Source: Cordia subcordata (Eukaryota > Streptophyta > Magnoliopsida > Boraginales > Cordiaceae). From it: a stretch of 64,000 nucleotides of DNA. The notes under the pieces were generated by a model. It worked only from the letters and a program-made list of their open reading frames with translations, had not been told where the DNA came from and ran no database searches. Positions 25,301 to 36,628 of this stretch are shown here, in pieces. Position 1 is the first letter of the stretch. Each line of letters starts with the position of its first letter. Position numbers and translations under genes: made by a program. Where the stretch lies: contig JAPTOF010000021.1 of NCBI GenBank assembly GCA_028554755.1, positions 943,501-1,007,500 of the forward strand. Reading direction: 5' to 3'.

Positions 25301-25937
25301 ATCTTCTTGGGAGCAAAATCCAGAAAGAATATAGACATTTATTAAAGAATTCGTTTGTACTCGAAGCTGGCAACCATTTGGTGGGCATTTTCTCCTGTAA
25401 ATCTTAGGAGTTAGGACTCACATTAGGAGTTAGTCATATTTTTGTAATTTGTTAACAATCGTGAACGCACGTATTTGTCTTACATTCAAATGATAGGAAA
25501 AATAAGATGGAGAGATGAAAATTATATGTTGTATTCATTCCTTTTCATCTATTTCAGGTTAATCTTCGCTGAAATGAAATTCCGTACTTCCCAAGATCAC
25601 TTTCATCTTTCCTTTCTCCATTTTTCTCCTATCGATTGTTGAAATTCCGTACTTCCCAAGATCACTTTCATCTTTCCTTTCTCCATTTTTCTCCTATCGA
25701 TTGTTGCTTGATATTCCACGGCTCGTCTAGGACAAATCCTTAAAGAGGATTTTAATTTCCCTATTATACTTGCAGAACCAACCCCATCTAGTGAGGTAGT
25801 GTTTGGAGACAGATTGAATTACAAATCAGGAAATTCAAACCAGAATTGCCACATTTTGCGTGTGTAGTATGTAACAGTATTAAAATGAAAATCAAGCGAT
25901 AACACTACAAATTATCGATCACTGAAGCAAGCAGATC
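25301..25937. other. region between convergent WRKY and CASP-like genes
   Basis: It contains the likely 3' UTRs of both converging genes. The only notable structure is an exact 65-bp tandem duplication (25576-25705). No further gene is seen. Confidence 0.5.
25576..25705. repeat. exact 65-bp tandem duplication
   Basis: Two head-to-tail copies at 25576-25640 and 25641-25705 show no difference when read side by side. Each begins GAAATTCCGTACTTCCC and ends ATCGATTGTT. The lack of mutations suggests a recent event, or an assembly artefact. Confidence 0.9.
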
Positions 25938-27167
25938 TCAGATGTAAGATTGATTAGATAGTTTATATCCAGAAACTAGAGCTGACAATGCCAGTGTAAA
26001 GAATGCCAAGAACTCCATGCTGATTGCTGCAGCTGACGAGTCCGTAAATATGTTGTCAGCTCCTTCCCTCATTCGGTTTGTCAAAGGTATTGCAGATGAT
26101 GCAGCTGATATCAGCAAGTACGCCATAGCCTGCAGATCAATATATGCTACTGAGTGGAGCATTACTAATTGGATGCTAAGTGAATCGGTACTAATTCAAT
26201 TCCAAGTTATCAGCAGTAACTATGAAGCAGGGATAAGACTCTTAAGCGACATTGCCCCAAATTGGATCTCAGTGCGTGCAATGCTCAAACGGTCATATTC
26301 TGTCTTTGCGGGTCAACCTCCCTCGACCTGTGGGAGAGTATTATCTGGACCTGCGAGGTCGACCTGCCTAACCTACCTCGACCTGCAGACCGACCTAACT
26401 CTTGAAAATACTTACAGAAAATCAGAAACAGATCATCCATTGATATCGTCTAAAAGGCTCGCGAGACAATTGTCAGAGCTGCAGAACCATTCCTTACTTT
26501 TCGCTCAGAAATTTGTCTCCTTTCCACTAGAAAACTAGTGCAGAAGGAGACGGGAGGTTTTGAAAGAAAAATTTGACAAAAATTCCCAATATAGAATACT
26601 CACCTGATCACCAAAAAAGTCCAACATCATCAACGTACGCCTCGAAAACAATTCTTTCCCAGTTGAGAGCTCAAGGACCTGTCTCAAAGCTTGCAATCCT
26701 GTGTACAACGTTGACAATATCGCGATAGCCAAAACATACCTATGAGCAAAGAATATCATCTTGATCACTTCAAATTTACAACACAGTAAGATCATGATTA
26801 ACACTTGAATCAACAAACCATTATCACATTATAACATCTGCACCATTTTCAATTGAAAAAGAAGAATATAGATACGATCATTTTGTAAACAGCAAAACTC
26901 GAAACCTACTCAAATATAAAGATACCTGTATTCCTCATATTTATTGAAATCTTGCCCATCACCATGCTTGTTGCTAGCCATTATGATGAAGGCAAGAAAT
27001 GACAAAAGCAAAGCAATACCACGCAAAACCAAGGACCCTTTTCTCAACAAATCCTCTCTTCTCCATCTCTTCATTATATTCGTCACTCCGGTACTTTTCC
27101 CCGGTGACTGGTTCTCCGGCGGCGCAGACGGCGTTGGCGTTGCACCCTTTGGTGAATTCGATGCCAT
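25938..27167 (-). CDS. CASP-like four-helix membrane protein (CASPL4 type)
   Basis: Three exons on the minus strand (27167-26926, 26739-26604, 26129-25938) join to 189 residues. The N-terminus is proline/serine-rich and cytosolic, then come four hydrophobic segments: ~49-65 (LRGIALLLSFLAFIIM), ~82-100 (YVLAIAILSTLYTGLQAL), ~127-145 (AMAYLLISAASSAIP) and ~164-180 (LAFFTLALSALVSGYKL). The arginine in helix 1 and an aspartate before helix 3 (FFGDQ) match the conserved charged pair of the CASP/MARVEL family. CASPs build membrane scaffolds that guide lignin deposition in Casparian strips. CASP-like proteins sit in plasma membranes of other tissues and mostly lack a known job. The short C-terminal tail (SNQSYI) and long N-terminus suggest subgroup 4 (4A/4D). 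The gene converges on the WRKY gene. Confidence 0.85.
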
Positions 27168-27496
27168 TTGGTCCAAATTCCACACGTTGAATGCTTCAGT
27201 ACAAGTATTCACATAATATATACAAGATGAACTTTACAAGAAACTGGCGTTGATGGGTTCTTGTATTAATTTTCTATGGAGCATTGGACAACTCAGCTTA
27301 GTTTTATACTTTGACCATATATAAACTTTGATTTTTCCTTTGCTTTTATACCCTATGACTAGCCAATCAAAATGAAATTTGTCACGTTGAATTATGCACA
27401 GGACATGTTGCTAACAAGTTGACAAATTGATGACTGTCATATATATGATTGAGATTATCAAGTACAAACTTCTTTTTTTTAGAATTTATTAATTAA

Positions 27497-27533
<37 letters not shown>

Positions 27534-29290
27534 TATGACGTGTTGGATTTTTATTTGTTGGCTGGGGTGCTAAGATGGTAGGGAGAATTAACAAGTGATC
27601 GTTCCTGGACAATGTTGGGAAATCATAAACCCCAACGAACTTCGGTTGATCTGGTCCTAGATTGTCAGGCTTCGTTGTTGTCGGTATGGGACCCGATGAG
27701 TTGACTTGACTTTATAGATCGAACCAAATTTAAATCAAAATTTTCTTATTTATCTATCATTATTTATGTAGTGATTTAAACTCAATTACTAATATATTAG
27801 TTTAAGTGAATTTAATTGATTGACCTAAAATACTTAAATCTTATGATGCCAGTGGTAATAAATACATATCATTATAAATTGAACATGAATAGTACGAAAA
27901 TTGACATGGGAGGAGCATTACAATTTATTATAATAATAATGATGATGATGATGGTGATGATGTTGATGATGTAAAACTATAAAATTATACCTTGGTCGAG
28001 TTTGAAATATTTTGGAAGGTCGGCTAGGCTAATATAAGCGAGACAGATCTCGAAATTATTGGTGGACAAAGTAAGAAGTTTTTTTTTTTTTTGGGTAGTT
28101 AATGTATTTTATGTTTCCAACTTAACTCCTACCCTGTTCCTTTTTTACTACATTAATCTTGTAAATGCATCAGACATGATACATGAAATATCTAGGAATT
28201 TCAAAAAATCATAAATCTAAAAAATTGAATCCATATTACACATAATGAACTTTTAAAGTCTTTCTAGTACACAATATAAGGAACGTGCTCTGCACCCGAA
28301 GTTTGCCAATTGGTAGTTAGGCTTTACTAACTAAATTTTCCTTGTTGAAAAAAAAAAAAAAAACTTATAAAGCCTTTCCACAGAAAGTTGCATATAACAA
28401 ATTTCTACATACAGGGTGTGTCGCAGATCCTTTTTTACTTTATATTACTTCACGACTTAGTTATACGTTAAAAAGAAAAATTTTAGGTCTCTTGCAAATT
28501 TGTCTCTTCATTTTAACATTCTTCATTTCATGTTGTAGACGAGTGTGTTACATTCTGTGTTATATGTTATCTACTATCAAGTTAATTTTGTTGTTTTATG
28601 TTAATTTAATTGCCTATCTTAATTTACTAGCAATGAGATTTTACTATTTTGACCAATTTTGGGGGGGGGGGGGGGGGAACAAAAAAAAAAAAAAAAAGCA
28701 TGCTTCAAGATGAGGGAAACAGGTATTGATTGCCTACATGTTGAAATTGATTCCGGAATTTGTTCTCAAAAGCGTTTGGAATGTAGATTGCCATTTCAAC
28801 CTTTGACATGTGTCTCAAGACACGCTGAAAACTAAATAAATTGATGTTAAATATCACATGTTTTGTCATGAAATAAATCTATGTGTTGAGTGTCTAGTAA
28901 AATTTAAATTATTCATATTTTTAGAGTTCAGGCCATTCTTTTATTTTAGTGATTTAGTAAGGCTTTTCATCGACTTTGCAAAGAGCGATTAGGATATCTC
29001 CCTCGCCTTATTTACATTTTCCTCGAAGTCTTTCTGTACAGGGGGGGGGGGGTTGTGGTACCAATTACTCCTCTAAATGCGTTTTTTTGCTTATCCTTTT
29101 CTAGGTTTTTTTGTAAGAGTGATTAAATTATGATTATCCTATTTTTCGGTTTACTAGGAGGTGAAGTGAATGCTCCTTTTATCGTTTGTACTTATTTTTT
29201 ATGGTTAATAAAATTTTGGAAGTATCGTGCCATGCCTCCGAGCCAAAACTCCAAACTCGCAGGGAGATTGGTGTGCAGTTATAAGTAATA
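27168..29290. other. intergenic DNA with simple repeats
   Basis: No gene is seen. It includes the likely promoter of the CASP-like gene (left end), a TA microsatellite at about 27499-27530, a GATGAT-type repeat at about 27940-27972, a poly-G run followed by poly-A near 28660-28697 and a G-run near 29041-29052. Confidence 0.55.
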
Positions 29291-29631
29291 CTCCCTCCCC
29301 TCCGTTCTACTTTGAAGGTCCAGTTTTGACTTCTTTTTTTTATTTTTTTTCCAAAGTAAGAGTCTCATTTGACTCCAACTAGCTTTAGTTTACACAAATT
29401 ACACATTGAGCTATGAACCATTCAGTACAATTAGACATCCTATTAAATGCTGTGCATTGGCTTATTGTTAAACTATTCTCAAAACTCTTAATTTGGTAGC
29501 TTCTAAGCAACAAGAAATCCTTAGATAGAGAAATAATATTTGTCACATTTAATAAATTAACACTTAAAATGTTGATTGTCTTAATATTTGTGAAATATCA
29601 AAACTAGACCTTCAAAATAGTACGGAGGGAG
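29291..29631. mobile_element. Stowaway-type MITE
   Basis: The left end CTCCCTCC, then CCGTTCTACTTTGAAGGTC, is the inverted partner of the right end GACCTTCAAAATAGTACGG followed by AGGGAG. TA lies on each side (29289-29290 and 29632-29633), the target of Tc1/mariner elements. The CTCCCTCCGT terminus is the classic Stowaway signature. At 341 bp it has no coding capacity. Confidence 0.85.
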
Positions 29632-29857
29632 TAGCTACTTGTGCTCTCAAATCATCTAGCCCAAAATGATTAATTCAGGTTATTACTTATATCCATACTA
29701 CCTACTTATAAATAAGTAACAGATCATCCCACAAACTAATGTGAGACACTATAATTACCCCTTGTTGAGGACCTAACATCTTCGTTAGCACAGAACAATT
29801 ACACACAAGACGAGATGGTGCATGACTCTAGAGGTAGCTCACATGGGCTCAAGAGGT

Positions 29858-30382
29858 AAGGGTGAGCATTCACTTATAACTGAACCTAACCAAAAATGAA
29901 TTTTTATAACTGAATTTCTGAATTGCTAATCAAAACCAAATCAAATAACACTATTAACCGAATTTATTTAATTGAAGTTTCTCGGTTCGGTTTCGGTTAT
30001 AACCGAAATAACCGAATTGTTCCAAAAAAATCATAAATTATTCAAAACTAATTTAAATAACCAAATTTAAAAATAATTATACTAATTAAATTAAAATAGT
30101 CATTATAAAAATTCATATTATGTATCTAAGAATAATATAAACTTATAAATATATATGAATATAAACTTGAAAAATAATAGCTAAATATTTTTTAAATAAA
30201 AAATTAACTATTCGGTTGTTAACCAAAATTTTGGAGGAATAACTGAAACCAAACTAAAAATAATTTTTTTTCATTTTTAATAACCGAAACCAAACCGGAT
30301 ATAAAAATAACCAAACAATATTTTATATTTTGGTTAGATTCGATTAAGTTATTCGGTTATAACAGAATCATGGTCACCCCTA
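29858..30382. mobile_element. Mutator-like MITE with 9-bp target duplication
   Basis: The element starts AAGGGTGAGCATTC and ends CATGGTCACCCCTA, an imperfect inverted pair. Identical 9-bp flanks, TCAAGAGGT, lie at 29849-29857 and 30383-30391. A 9-bp duplication is typical of Mutator-like elements. Inside are many GGTT/AACC-type motifs (CGGTTCGGTTTCGGTTATAA) and no open frame. Confidence 0.75.
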
Positions 30383-30391
30383 TCAAGAGGT

Positions 30392-32732
30392 GGCTCTTAT
30401 CACACACTTAGTGTAGTATTTTGCACCATATAACACTTCCTGCATCTGGTTAGCGATTGGCTCTGGTACATTCTTTAATAGATTTCCTATTGAAAGTCAA
30501 GTACATCAGCCTATTATTAAATGTGACTGGTTTGGACCTAGGCTTTGTCGAACAACCTCTTTCTCTATTATAGGAAGTTAAAAATAGAGGCCCCTTATTT
30601 TTTAATTCTATTTTTAATACACTCTCTATTTTATTTCAACATTCTCTATTTCAATTAACATATAAATATTTTGTTATTAATTAATTTATATAATTTTTAT
30701 GTCTTAAGTTTAAATTTAAATGTTCACTGTTCCTCAGAAGATCATACTATTCTTCATCTTAGAATAAAAGTAACTAAACTCGTAACTAAAAAATTGCCAT
30801 TTTTGTATAGTTTAGAAAGTTAAACAGAATAATAAAAATGTAAACCTATAGACTCTATCAAAATAAAAACATTGTAAGAGAAAACAAAAAAAAAATTGTG
30901 ATTATAAAATAATTTTAATAACTGCATTATTATAAAAACTGTTTTCCTTTAACCCCAATTACGTTTACCTTCTTCCTACAATCTCGCCGTTATTTCACCA
31001 TATCCAATCTTTTCTTTTTCCCTAATCTTTCACATCAATCATCCTGTCTTTATTTCACATTTGCAGCAAAAAGCTGAAAAAGCAAATTTTGGAGATGCTG
31101 TTTTGCTCGGCCGTTGCCATATATTTTTATGGTCAACTCCTTTAAAATGGCAAAGAAGAAGTTTTGGTGAGGCTATTTCACATTATAACGGCCTCGCTTG
31201 TTTCACGGCTCATATCCAATTTATAGACAAAATATAGGCATACTTTTTCCTTCTTTTGCCTTTCTTTTTTAAAAAAAAATACATAAATTATAAGTTTATA
31301 TTAAAAAATTCTTGTAGGTTTCAAGGAACAAACACAGTATCAATTAAATTAAAGATATTTGACTTAGAATAAGAGATTGATTCGAGCTTGGGTCATAAGC
31401 TGTATTCGTCTCTATTAATTGAAATTTTTACTACCGCTTTCACCTCAAAGAGATTTTGTTAGCAAATGGGGAAGCAGTTCTGGCCTACACCCTTTTCTAG
31501 TTAGTTATATAAATTTGAAGATGCTGCTTAAACATAATCTACTCCATTAATGTGATCGTGCTTATTTTGACATGTATATCCTATCCAATGAAAAAAAATT
31601 AATAAAAATGTAAAGCTCAAGAAAACATGTGACTTGTATATGTCGTTTTCGAAACTAGTAATTAAATGGATATTGCATTGACTATATGAAAAGAAAACAT
31701 GGATTCACATAATAAATGTCGAGAGTTGTTAATCCGTCACAATCTGATCAAATTATTATGTTCGGACCACCTTAAACTATTTCTATTTTAGGTTATCTAA
31801 ATCCACCCCCGTAATATTACGAAAATATCATTGACAAAATGAATGAATCTATTTATAAACAGATAAACTACAAAAGAAATGTCGCCAGAAAAATAATATT
31901 GGTGTAAATTATATGCAATTATAACAAAATATTGCTGATGATAAAAAGTTGCAATGGACTCGTTCAGAAATGATTTTTGTATAATTTTTTTAAAAAATTA
32001 AATTTTCAACAAATTTAAAATTTAAATTTTTTTTAAAAATAGCTTTTCTTTTAAAGTAATACATATTTTATTACAAAATCAATAATTTTTTTTAAAAAAT
32101 TATTAAAAAAAGTCAATCTAAACTATCCTGATACACAAGAGACTTGATGCATTGATGCTTAATGGGTAACGATATCATAGATAGCATGGTGTACCAATTC
32201 ATTATTTTTATATTATATGTTCACAATTTTTATAATATATAATTATAACTTTAAATTATTTACAAATCGCATGTTACATGTTTACTATTAATATTTTATA
32301 TTCAAAACTTTTAATTGTTCATAATTTAATTATCTATTATTCTTATATTATATATTCAAAAGCTTTACATCATACATTTACAATAATAAATTACTTATTT
32401 ACGATTATTTAAGGTATGTTTATAATATGCAAACGATATGTTCGCAACTTTTGAACAACATGCTCACAATTTGTGAACGATTTTAAAACTTGCAGTTAGA
32501 GGTGTTACTGGTGTCTGATCGAAAATCTAATACTTATATTGTATTTATTTGCGTGAAAAGAATGAACTCGTTAAATTTCACTTTGATCTAACGACGGATT
32601 GTGAGATCTTTAAGAAGGCCTACCATGCTTGTGTACTATAATACGAGGGCATAGTGTAATTTGCGATGCTCAATAGCTGTCAAAAGGCAATTTTGTAATT
32701 TAATCAGAAAAACCAGAACCACTTTTCTTCCT
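30392..32732. other. AT-rich intergenic DNA
   Basis: I see no gene over 2.3 kb. The stretch is strongly AT-rich with many short A/T runs. CT-rich, leader-like sequence occurs near 30960-31060, but no open frame follows it. Confidence 0.5.
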
Positions 32733-32852
32733 ATGTCTGAGCTGTTGAGTGTTGGGGCGGCGTGCGAAATCAAAAACAAACGCTCGACCCACACACACGC
32801 CTCTCTTGCTTCCCTCGAGGGTGAGGTGGGATCTTGTGCACGACAGAAATAA
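32733..32852 (+). other. leader uORF 1 (39 codons)
   Basis: This ATG frame begins MSELLSVGAACEIKN and ends CARQK with TAA at 32850-32852. It lies 360 bases before the methyltransferase start codon, in GC-richer DNA that looks like a 5' leader. Its stop shares its last base with the start of the next small ORF (TAATG). Confidence 0.45.
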
Positions 32853-32971
32853 TGCTTTCCCATTTTGCCCCTACACTTTTCCTGATATTACCTTTCTGCT
32901 TTCTCTTTCTCCACCGCCGCCGCTTTATCATCGGCGCCAACCACACCTCCGCCCGCTTCTGCTCCCGGTAA
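32852..32971 (+). other. leader uORF 2 (39 codons), possible conserved peptide uORF
   Basis: The frame starts MLSHFAPTLFLILPFCF, is strongly hydrophobic in its first 20 residues, then turns basic (HRRRFIIGANHT) and ends SARFCSR with TAA. From memory, Arabidopsis relatives of the downstream methyltransferase (At3g53400/At5g03190) are annotated with conserved-peptide uORFs, so this could be the counterpart. I cannot confirm conservation. The stop lies in CGGTAAT, which could also act as a splice donor. Confidence 0.5.
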
Positions 32972-33095
32972 TTTTGCAAGCACGATCCTCGATTTCTTTT
33001 TTTTTCTTTTCTAATTAAATTTTCATCCCCTAAAAATTAAAGCTCTGAACACATTAGATACGTGCATATAGCATTTGTTTGAGTTGATTATTGTG

Positions 33096-34655
33096 ATGAG
33101 TCCAAGCTTTTCGAGGAATATTCTGCTGCGGGTGTTCTTATTCTGTGTTCTTGCACTTTTTCTTCGGTTCGCTTACGTTGTCACAATCCGAGGTAAATCA
33201 TGTGAGCTTAACGAATTTTGCTTCTTCTCTTTGCCTGAAGATCTTAACGCCGTCACTAATGGCGTTATCGGACAGCTCACCAACTTGTCATCGTTTCCGA
33301 TCAGCGCAGTTAACGCCGTTAAAGATTCATATTCAGCTTCGGCGAAGTCTAGAAAGCTGCTTCCCGATCTCTGGCCGACCGGGAATTTCAAAAAGGCGGC
33401 GAAGTTTTACTCGTTGATTTTTCAGGATCTGATAGCCAATGGGTTTTTGAGCCGAAATTCAAAAACCCTATGTGTTGAAACGGAGAAGGGTACCGATGTT
33501 TTCGCTTTAAAAGAGCTCGGAGTATCAGATTCTATTGGAGTTTCCAAGAAGGGTTTGAAGCCGTTGGTGATTTCGGGTCAAGCAATTAAGCTGCCTTTTC
33601 ATGATGAGACGTTTGATTTCGTGTTTGCAGGTGGTGGGATGATTGACAAGGCCAAAAAGCCGGTGGATTTCGCGGTAGAGGTAGCACGGACACTGAAGCC
33701 CGAAGGGTTTTTAGTGATCCATACAGGTTACAGAGACACTTATAGTTTCAATTCTTTGCTTGATTTGTTTAATTGCTGTGAATTAATAACGTCTGGAAAA
33801 ATTGATGGTTTTGATCCAAACATGCCATTAATTCACGAAATTGTAATGAAAAAGGACAGTATTGTTAGCCATTCGGTGACAGAACTTGACGGAGATTTCA
33901 TGAATAAATGCTCGGTTCCGGGGTATAAACGTGAGTTGATACGAAAAGCTGAGAATTTGATCATAGAGGAACCTAAGAAGCCATGGATTACATTGAAGAA
34001 GAATATACAGAATATAAGATATTTGCCGTCAATGGCTGATATTAGTTTCAAGGAAAGGTATGTGTACGTTGATGTGGGGAGTCGGAGCTACGGGTCAAGT
34101 ATTGTGAGTTGGTTTAAGAAGCAATACCCGAAACAGAACAAAACATTTGACATTTATGCTATTGAAGCAGACAGGCATTTTCACGAGGAGTACAAGTACA
34201 AGAAAGGGGTGATTTTGTTGCCTTATGCGGCTTGGGTGAGGAATGAGAGTCTGTTCTTCGAGATTAATCACACCCCTGGTGATGAAGATGTGGTGATAGG
34301 TAGAGGGATGGGGAGGATTCAACCGGTTCAATCATCGAGTACTAGCTTGGCAAATCACGTGGATGAAATTCAGGGATTTGATTTTGTGGAGTGGTTGAAG
34401 AGTACAGTGTCTGAGAAGGACTATGTGGTAATGAAAATGGATGTGGAAGGAACCGAGTTTGATTTGATACCCCGGTTATTTGAAACCGGAGCCATCTGTT
34501 TGATTGATGAATTCTTTCTCGAATGCCATTACAATAGGTGGCAGAAGTGCTGCCCTGGAGAAAGAAGTACCAAGTATCAGAAAACATATAATCAGTGCTT
34601 GGACCTATTTACTTCACTTAGAGAGAGTGGAGTTCTGGTTCATCAATGGTGGTAA
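33096..34655 (+). CDS. intronless protein with two methyltransferase-like regions (FkbM C-terminus)
   Basis: This is a single exon of 519 residues. The start is the first in-frame ATG; upstream in-frame sequence has only TTG. Residues ~8-30 form a hydrophobic segment (LLRVFLFCVLALFLRFAYVV), fitting a signal anchor for the secretory pathway. Residues ~125-235 resemble a class I methyltransferase (methyltransf_11 type: AIKLPFHDETFDFVFAGG, EVARTLKPEGFLVIH), but the usual glycine-rich SAM motif is replaced by CVETEKGTDVFALKELG. Residues ~315-510 fit the FkbM methyltransferase family (YVYVDVGSRSYGSS, IYAIEADR, VVMKMDVEGTEFDLIPRLF). FkbM enzymes methylate O-groups of small molecules or glycans. The substrate of the plant proteins is unknown to me. 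The leader carries two overlapping uORFs. Confidence 0.8.
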   Translation: MSPSFSRNILLRVFLFCVLALFLRFAYVVTIRGKSCELNEFCFFSLPEDLNAVTNGVIGQLTNLSSFPISAVNAVKDSYSASAKSRKLLPDLWPTGNFKKAAKFYSLIFQDLIANGFLSRNSKTLCVETEKGTDVFALKELGVSDSIGVSKKGLKPLVISGQAIKLPFHDETFDFVFAGGGMIDKAKKPVDFAVEVARTLKPEGFLVIHTGYRDTYSFNSLLDLFNCCELITSGKIDGFDPNMPLIHEIVMKKDSIVSHSVTELDGDFMNKCSVPGYKRELIRKAENLIIEEPKKPWITLKKNIQNIRYLPSMADISFKERYVYVDVGSRSYGSSIVSWFKKQYPKQNKTFDIYAIEADRHFHEEYKYKKGVILLPYAAWVRNESLFFEINHTPGDEDVVIGRGMGRIQPVQSSSTSLANHVDEIQGFDFVEWLKSTVSEKDYVVMKMDVEGTEFDLIPRLFETGAICLIDEFFLECHYNRWQKCCPGERSTKYQKTYNQCLDLFTSLRESGVLVHQWW

Positions 34656-35379
34656 CTCATAATACTCTTGTACATATTTTTTCTCGGTAGCTGTTGTTTT
34701 ACATCAATTTGCTGTTTGTTAAGATTTTAGGTTTTGCGCAGACAGAATGTTTTAGCTCTTAGTTCTGGTTCATCAATGGTGGTATTCCAATTTCACTTGT
34801 TTCCAAGTTTTAATTTGAAAGGATTCTCAACAATTCTGTTACTTTCTCACCATATAAATTCTGTCATTTCTCATCATATACTTCATGATCGATTGTCCAG
34901 TTGGGTTAAGTAATGATTGATTGTCCGCCTGGGGGAGCTTAAGTATAATATTTGCTTGTTATGCATGTCGAGAGTTGTGTACATAATTTTTGTACATTCT
35001 TAGCAAAGAGCTCAAAGGCAGATTTGAATTCATACATTTTCTATATCTATTTTTGCCTCGTGATCACGCACTAAACTTGTTGGATTTCTGGTAACTTAGT
35101 CTTTGTAGACAGTGTCCAGATTCGAAATATGCCTCTCTATAATAGTCTGGTTAAATGCTTATGTGTACATCAGGTGGTCATTTTTTCTGAATGTTCTTAT
35201 CATCTTTTATGTGCCTGTCTTGCAATTTTTTAGTAATTCGGAATCTGCTATCTCTACAGATCATTCAGCTATCTACTGCAGAGCCACCTGAGGTGATCTT
35301 TTATTGCATCTGGATTTATTTAATACCCCTGTGAATGTGCATGTAGTTCTGCTAGTTAATCTTAGTTAAACTTGTTTCA
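34656..35379. other. 3' UTR and intergenic DNA after the methyltransferase
   Basis: A 24-bp copy of the coding 3' end recurs at 34761-34784 (see 34631-34654). Otherwise there is likely 3' UTR and no gene. Confidence 0.5.
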
Positions 35380-35498
35380 GAGGGTGTTTGGCTTTACTTA
35401 TTTTTAGTACTTATAGACACCTAAAAAAAAGCACTCCTTCACATTTTTTACTATTTGCTGCTTATAAGTACCAAATAAGCAAAGCCCAACACCCTCTC
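35380..35498. repeat. short MITE (GAGGGTGTTTGGCTTT family)
   Basis: The left end GAGGGTGTTTGGCTTTACTT pairs with the right end AAGCAAAGCCCAACACCCTC. The whole unit is under 120 bp. Related units with similar ends lie at 38145-38287 and 43789-43906. Confidence 0.65.
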
Positions 35499-35505
35499 AG
35501 TCTTC

Positions 35506-35734
35506 GGGCCTGTTTGGATTGGCTTTTTCAGAAAGCGTTTTTTTTAATAGCTTTTGAAAAACAACTTTTTTTGAGAAGTTGAAAATTTTGACTTTTAAAA
35601 AAAGTTGTATTTGAGCTTTTTTTAAAATTTCAGATTTTTTGGAAGCCAAATCAAATAGTTATTACAAATTTAGTATAATTTTTTCAAGAAAAAAATTTTT
35701 TTTTTCCTGAAAAAAGGCCAATCCAAATTGACCC
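35506..35734. repeat. MITE-like foldback element, best-preserved family copy
   Basis: It begins GGGCCTGTTTGGATTGGC and ends GGCCAATCCAAATTGACCC, an inverted pair. The middle includes GAAAATTTTGACTTTTAAA and CAAATCAAATAGTTATTAC. The other copies are at 1-155, 1431-1638, 38414-38646, 42158-42290, 47584-47804 and 50734-50953. None has coding capacity. The termini resemble those of hAT-like or Harbinger-like MITEs, but I see no clear target duplication, so the superfamily is open. Confidence 0.7.
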
Positions 35735-36332
35735 TTCGTGGCGGAGTTGTAGCCCGAGTTCTCCCCTCAGAAAATGTGGTCAGAGGTGAAACACATTTTA
35801 AGCCTTCTTGTGCAGTTCGGGAAATTGATTTTCCTCCTGAAACATACTTTGTTCATATTCAAAAATTATCAGAGGATTTCGAATTCATTCTTCTACCAGA
35901 TTGGATGTGGTTGATTCTCTTTAAATGTTTACAATTTACTTTCATTTATTTATTTATTCTTTAACTCTACGTACGAAATATCATGAACTTGACTAGGCTT
36001 CAGTCCTGTGATACCGAAAAAAGAAAAAAAGTTTAAGACTAGATCAATCAATATAAAATCAGGTATGAAAATTAGATTTACCAGATGTACATTTTGCGTC
36101 TCTTTTAGTAATAAAACTAGAATATCCCAGTGCATTATATAGGAAAATGCGCGTTTTTAATATTTTATTTGTTATTAATAATTAATTTTTACATTCCATA
36201 TTGGGATGAAATGTAAATACATCTTTTAATATTTAATTTTTGATAAGTATTCAATACTAATCATTTTATAAGAGATTTTTAGTAATTAAACAAAATATTT
36301 AAGTTTTTTTTATGAAAAATAATTAGTAATTG

Positions 36333-36367
<35 letters not shown>

Positions 36368-36628
36368 GTAGACCAAATCTTTTGTTGGATGGGAGAGAAG
36401 GTCTGAAATGAAGGCACGTGACATGCACTGGAAATGCATGTACTGTTATAAAATTGTTAATTATTATGGATACTCATATACGGTAAAATATTATTGGGTT
36501 ATGGCCCAAATTCAAGTCCGACAAAAGAAGAGCTTGCCAATGTTGTGAAGGAAAATTTTTGGAGAGCAAGTCATTGAATTCCTATAAATAGGGACTTGTA
36601 TATTATAATTGTATACACATTAATATTA
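35735..36628. other. intergenic DNA with an orphan coding-like stretch and AT repeat
   Basis: The frame from about 35728 to 35904 stays open for ~59 codons with protein-like composition (CAVREIDFPPETYFVHIQ, then DFEFILLPDWMW), but it has no ATG at its head and no recognised family. An AT microsatellite lies near 36339-36363. No complete gene is seen. Confidence 0.4.
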
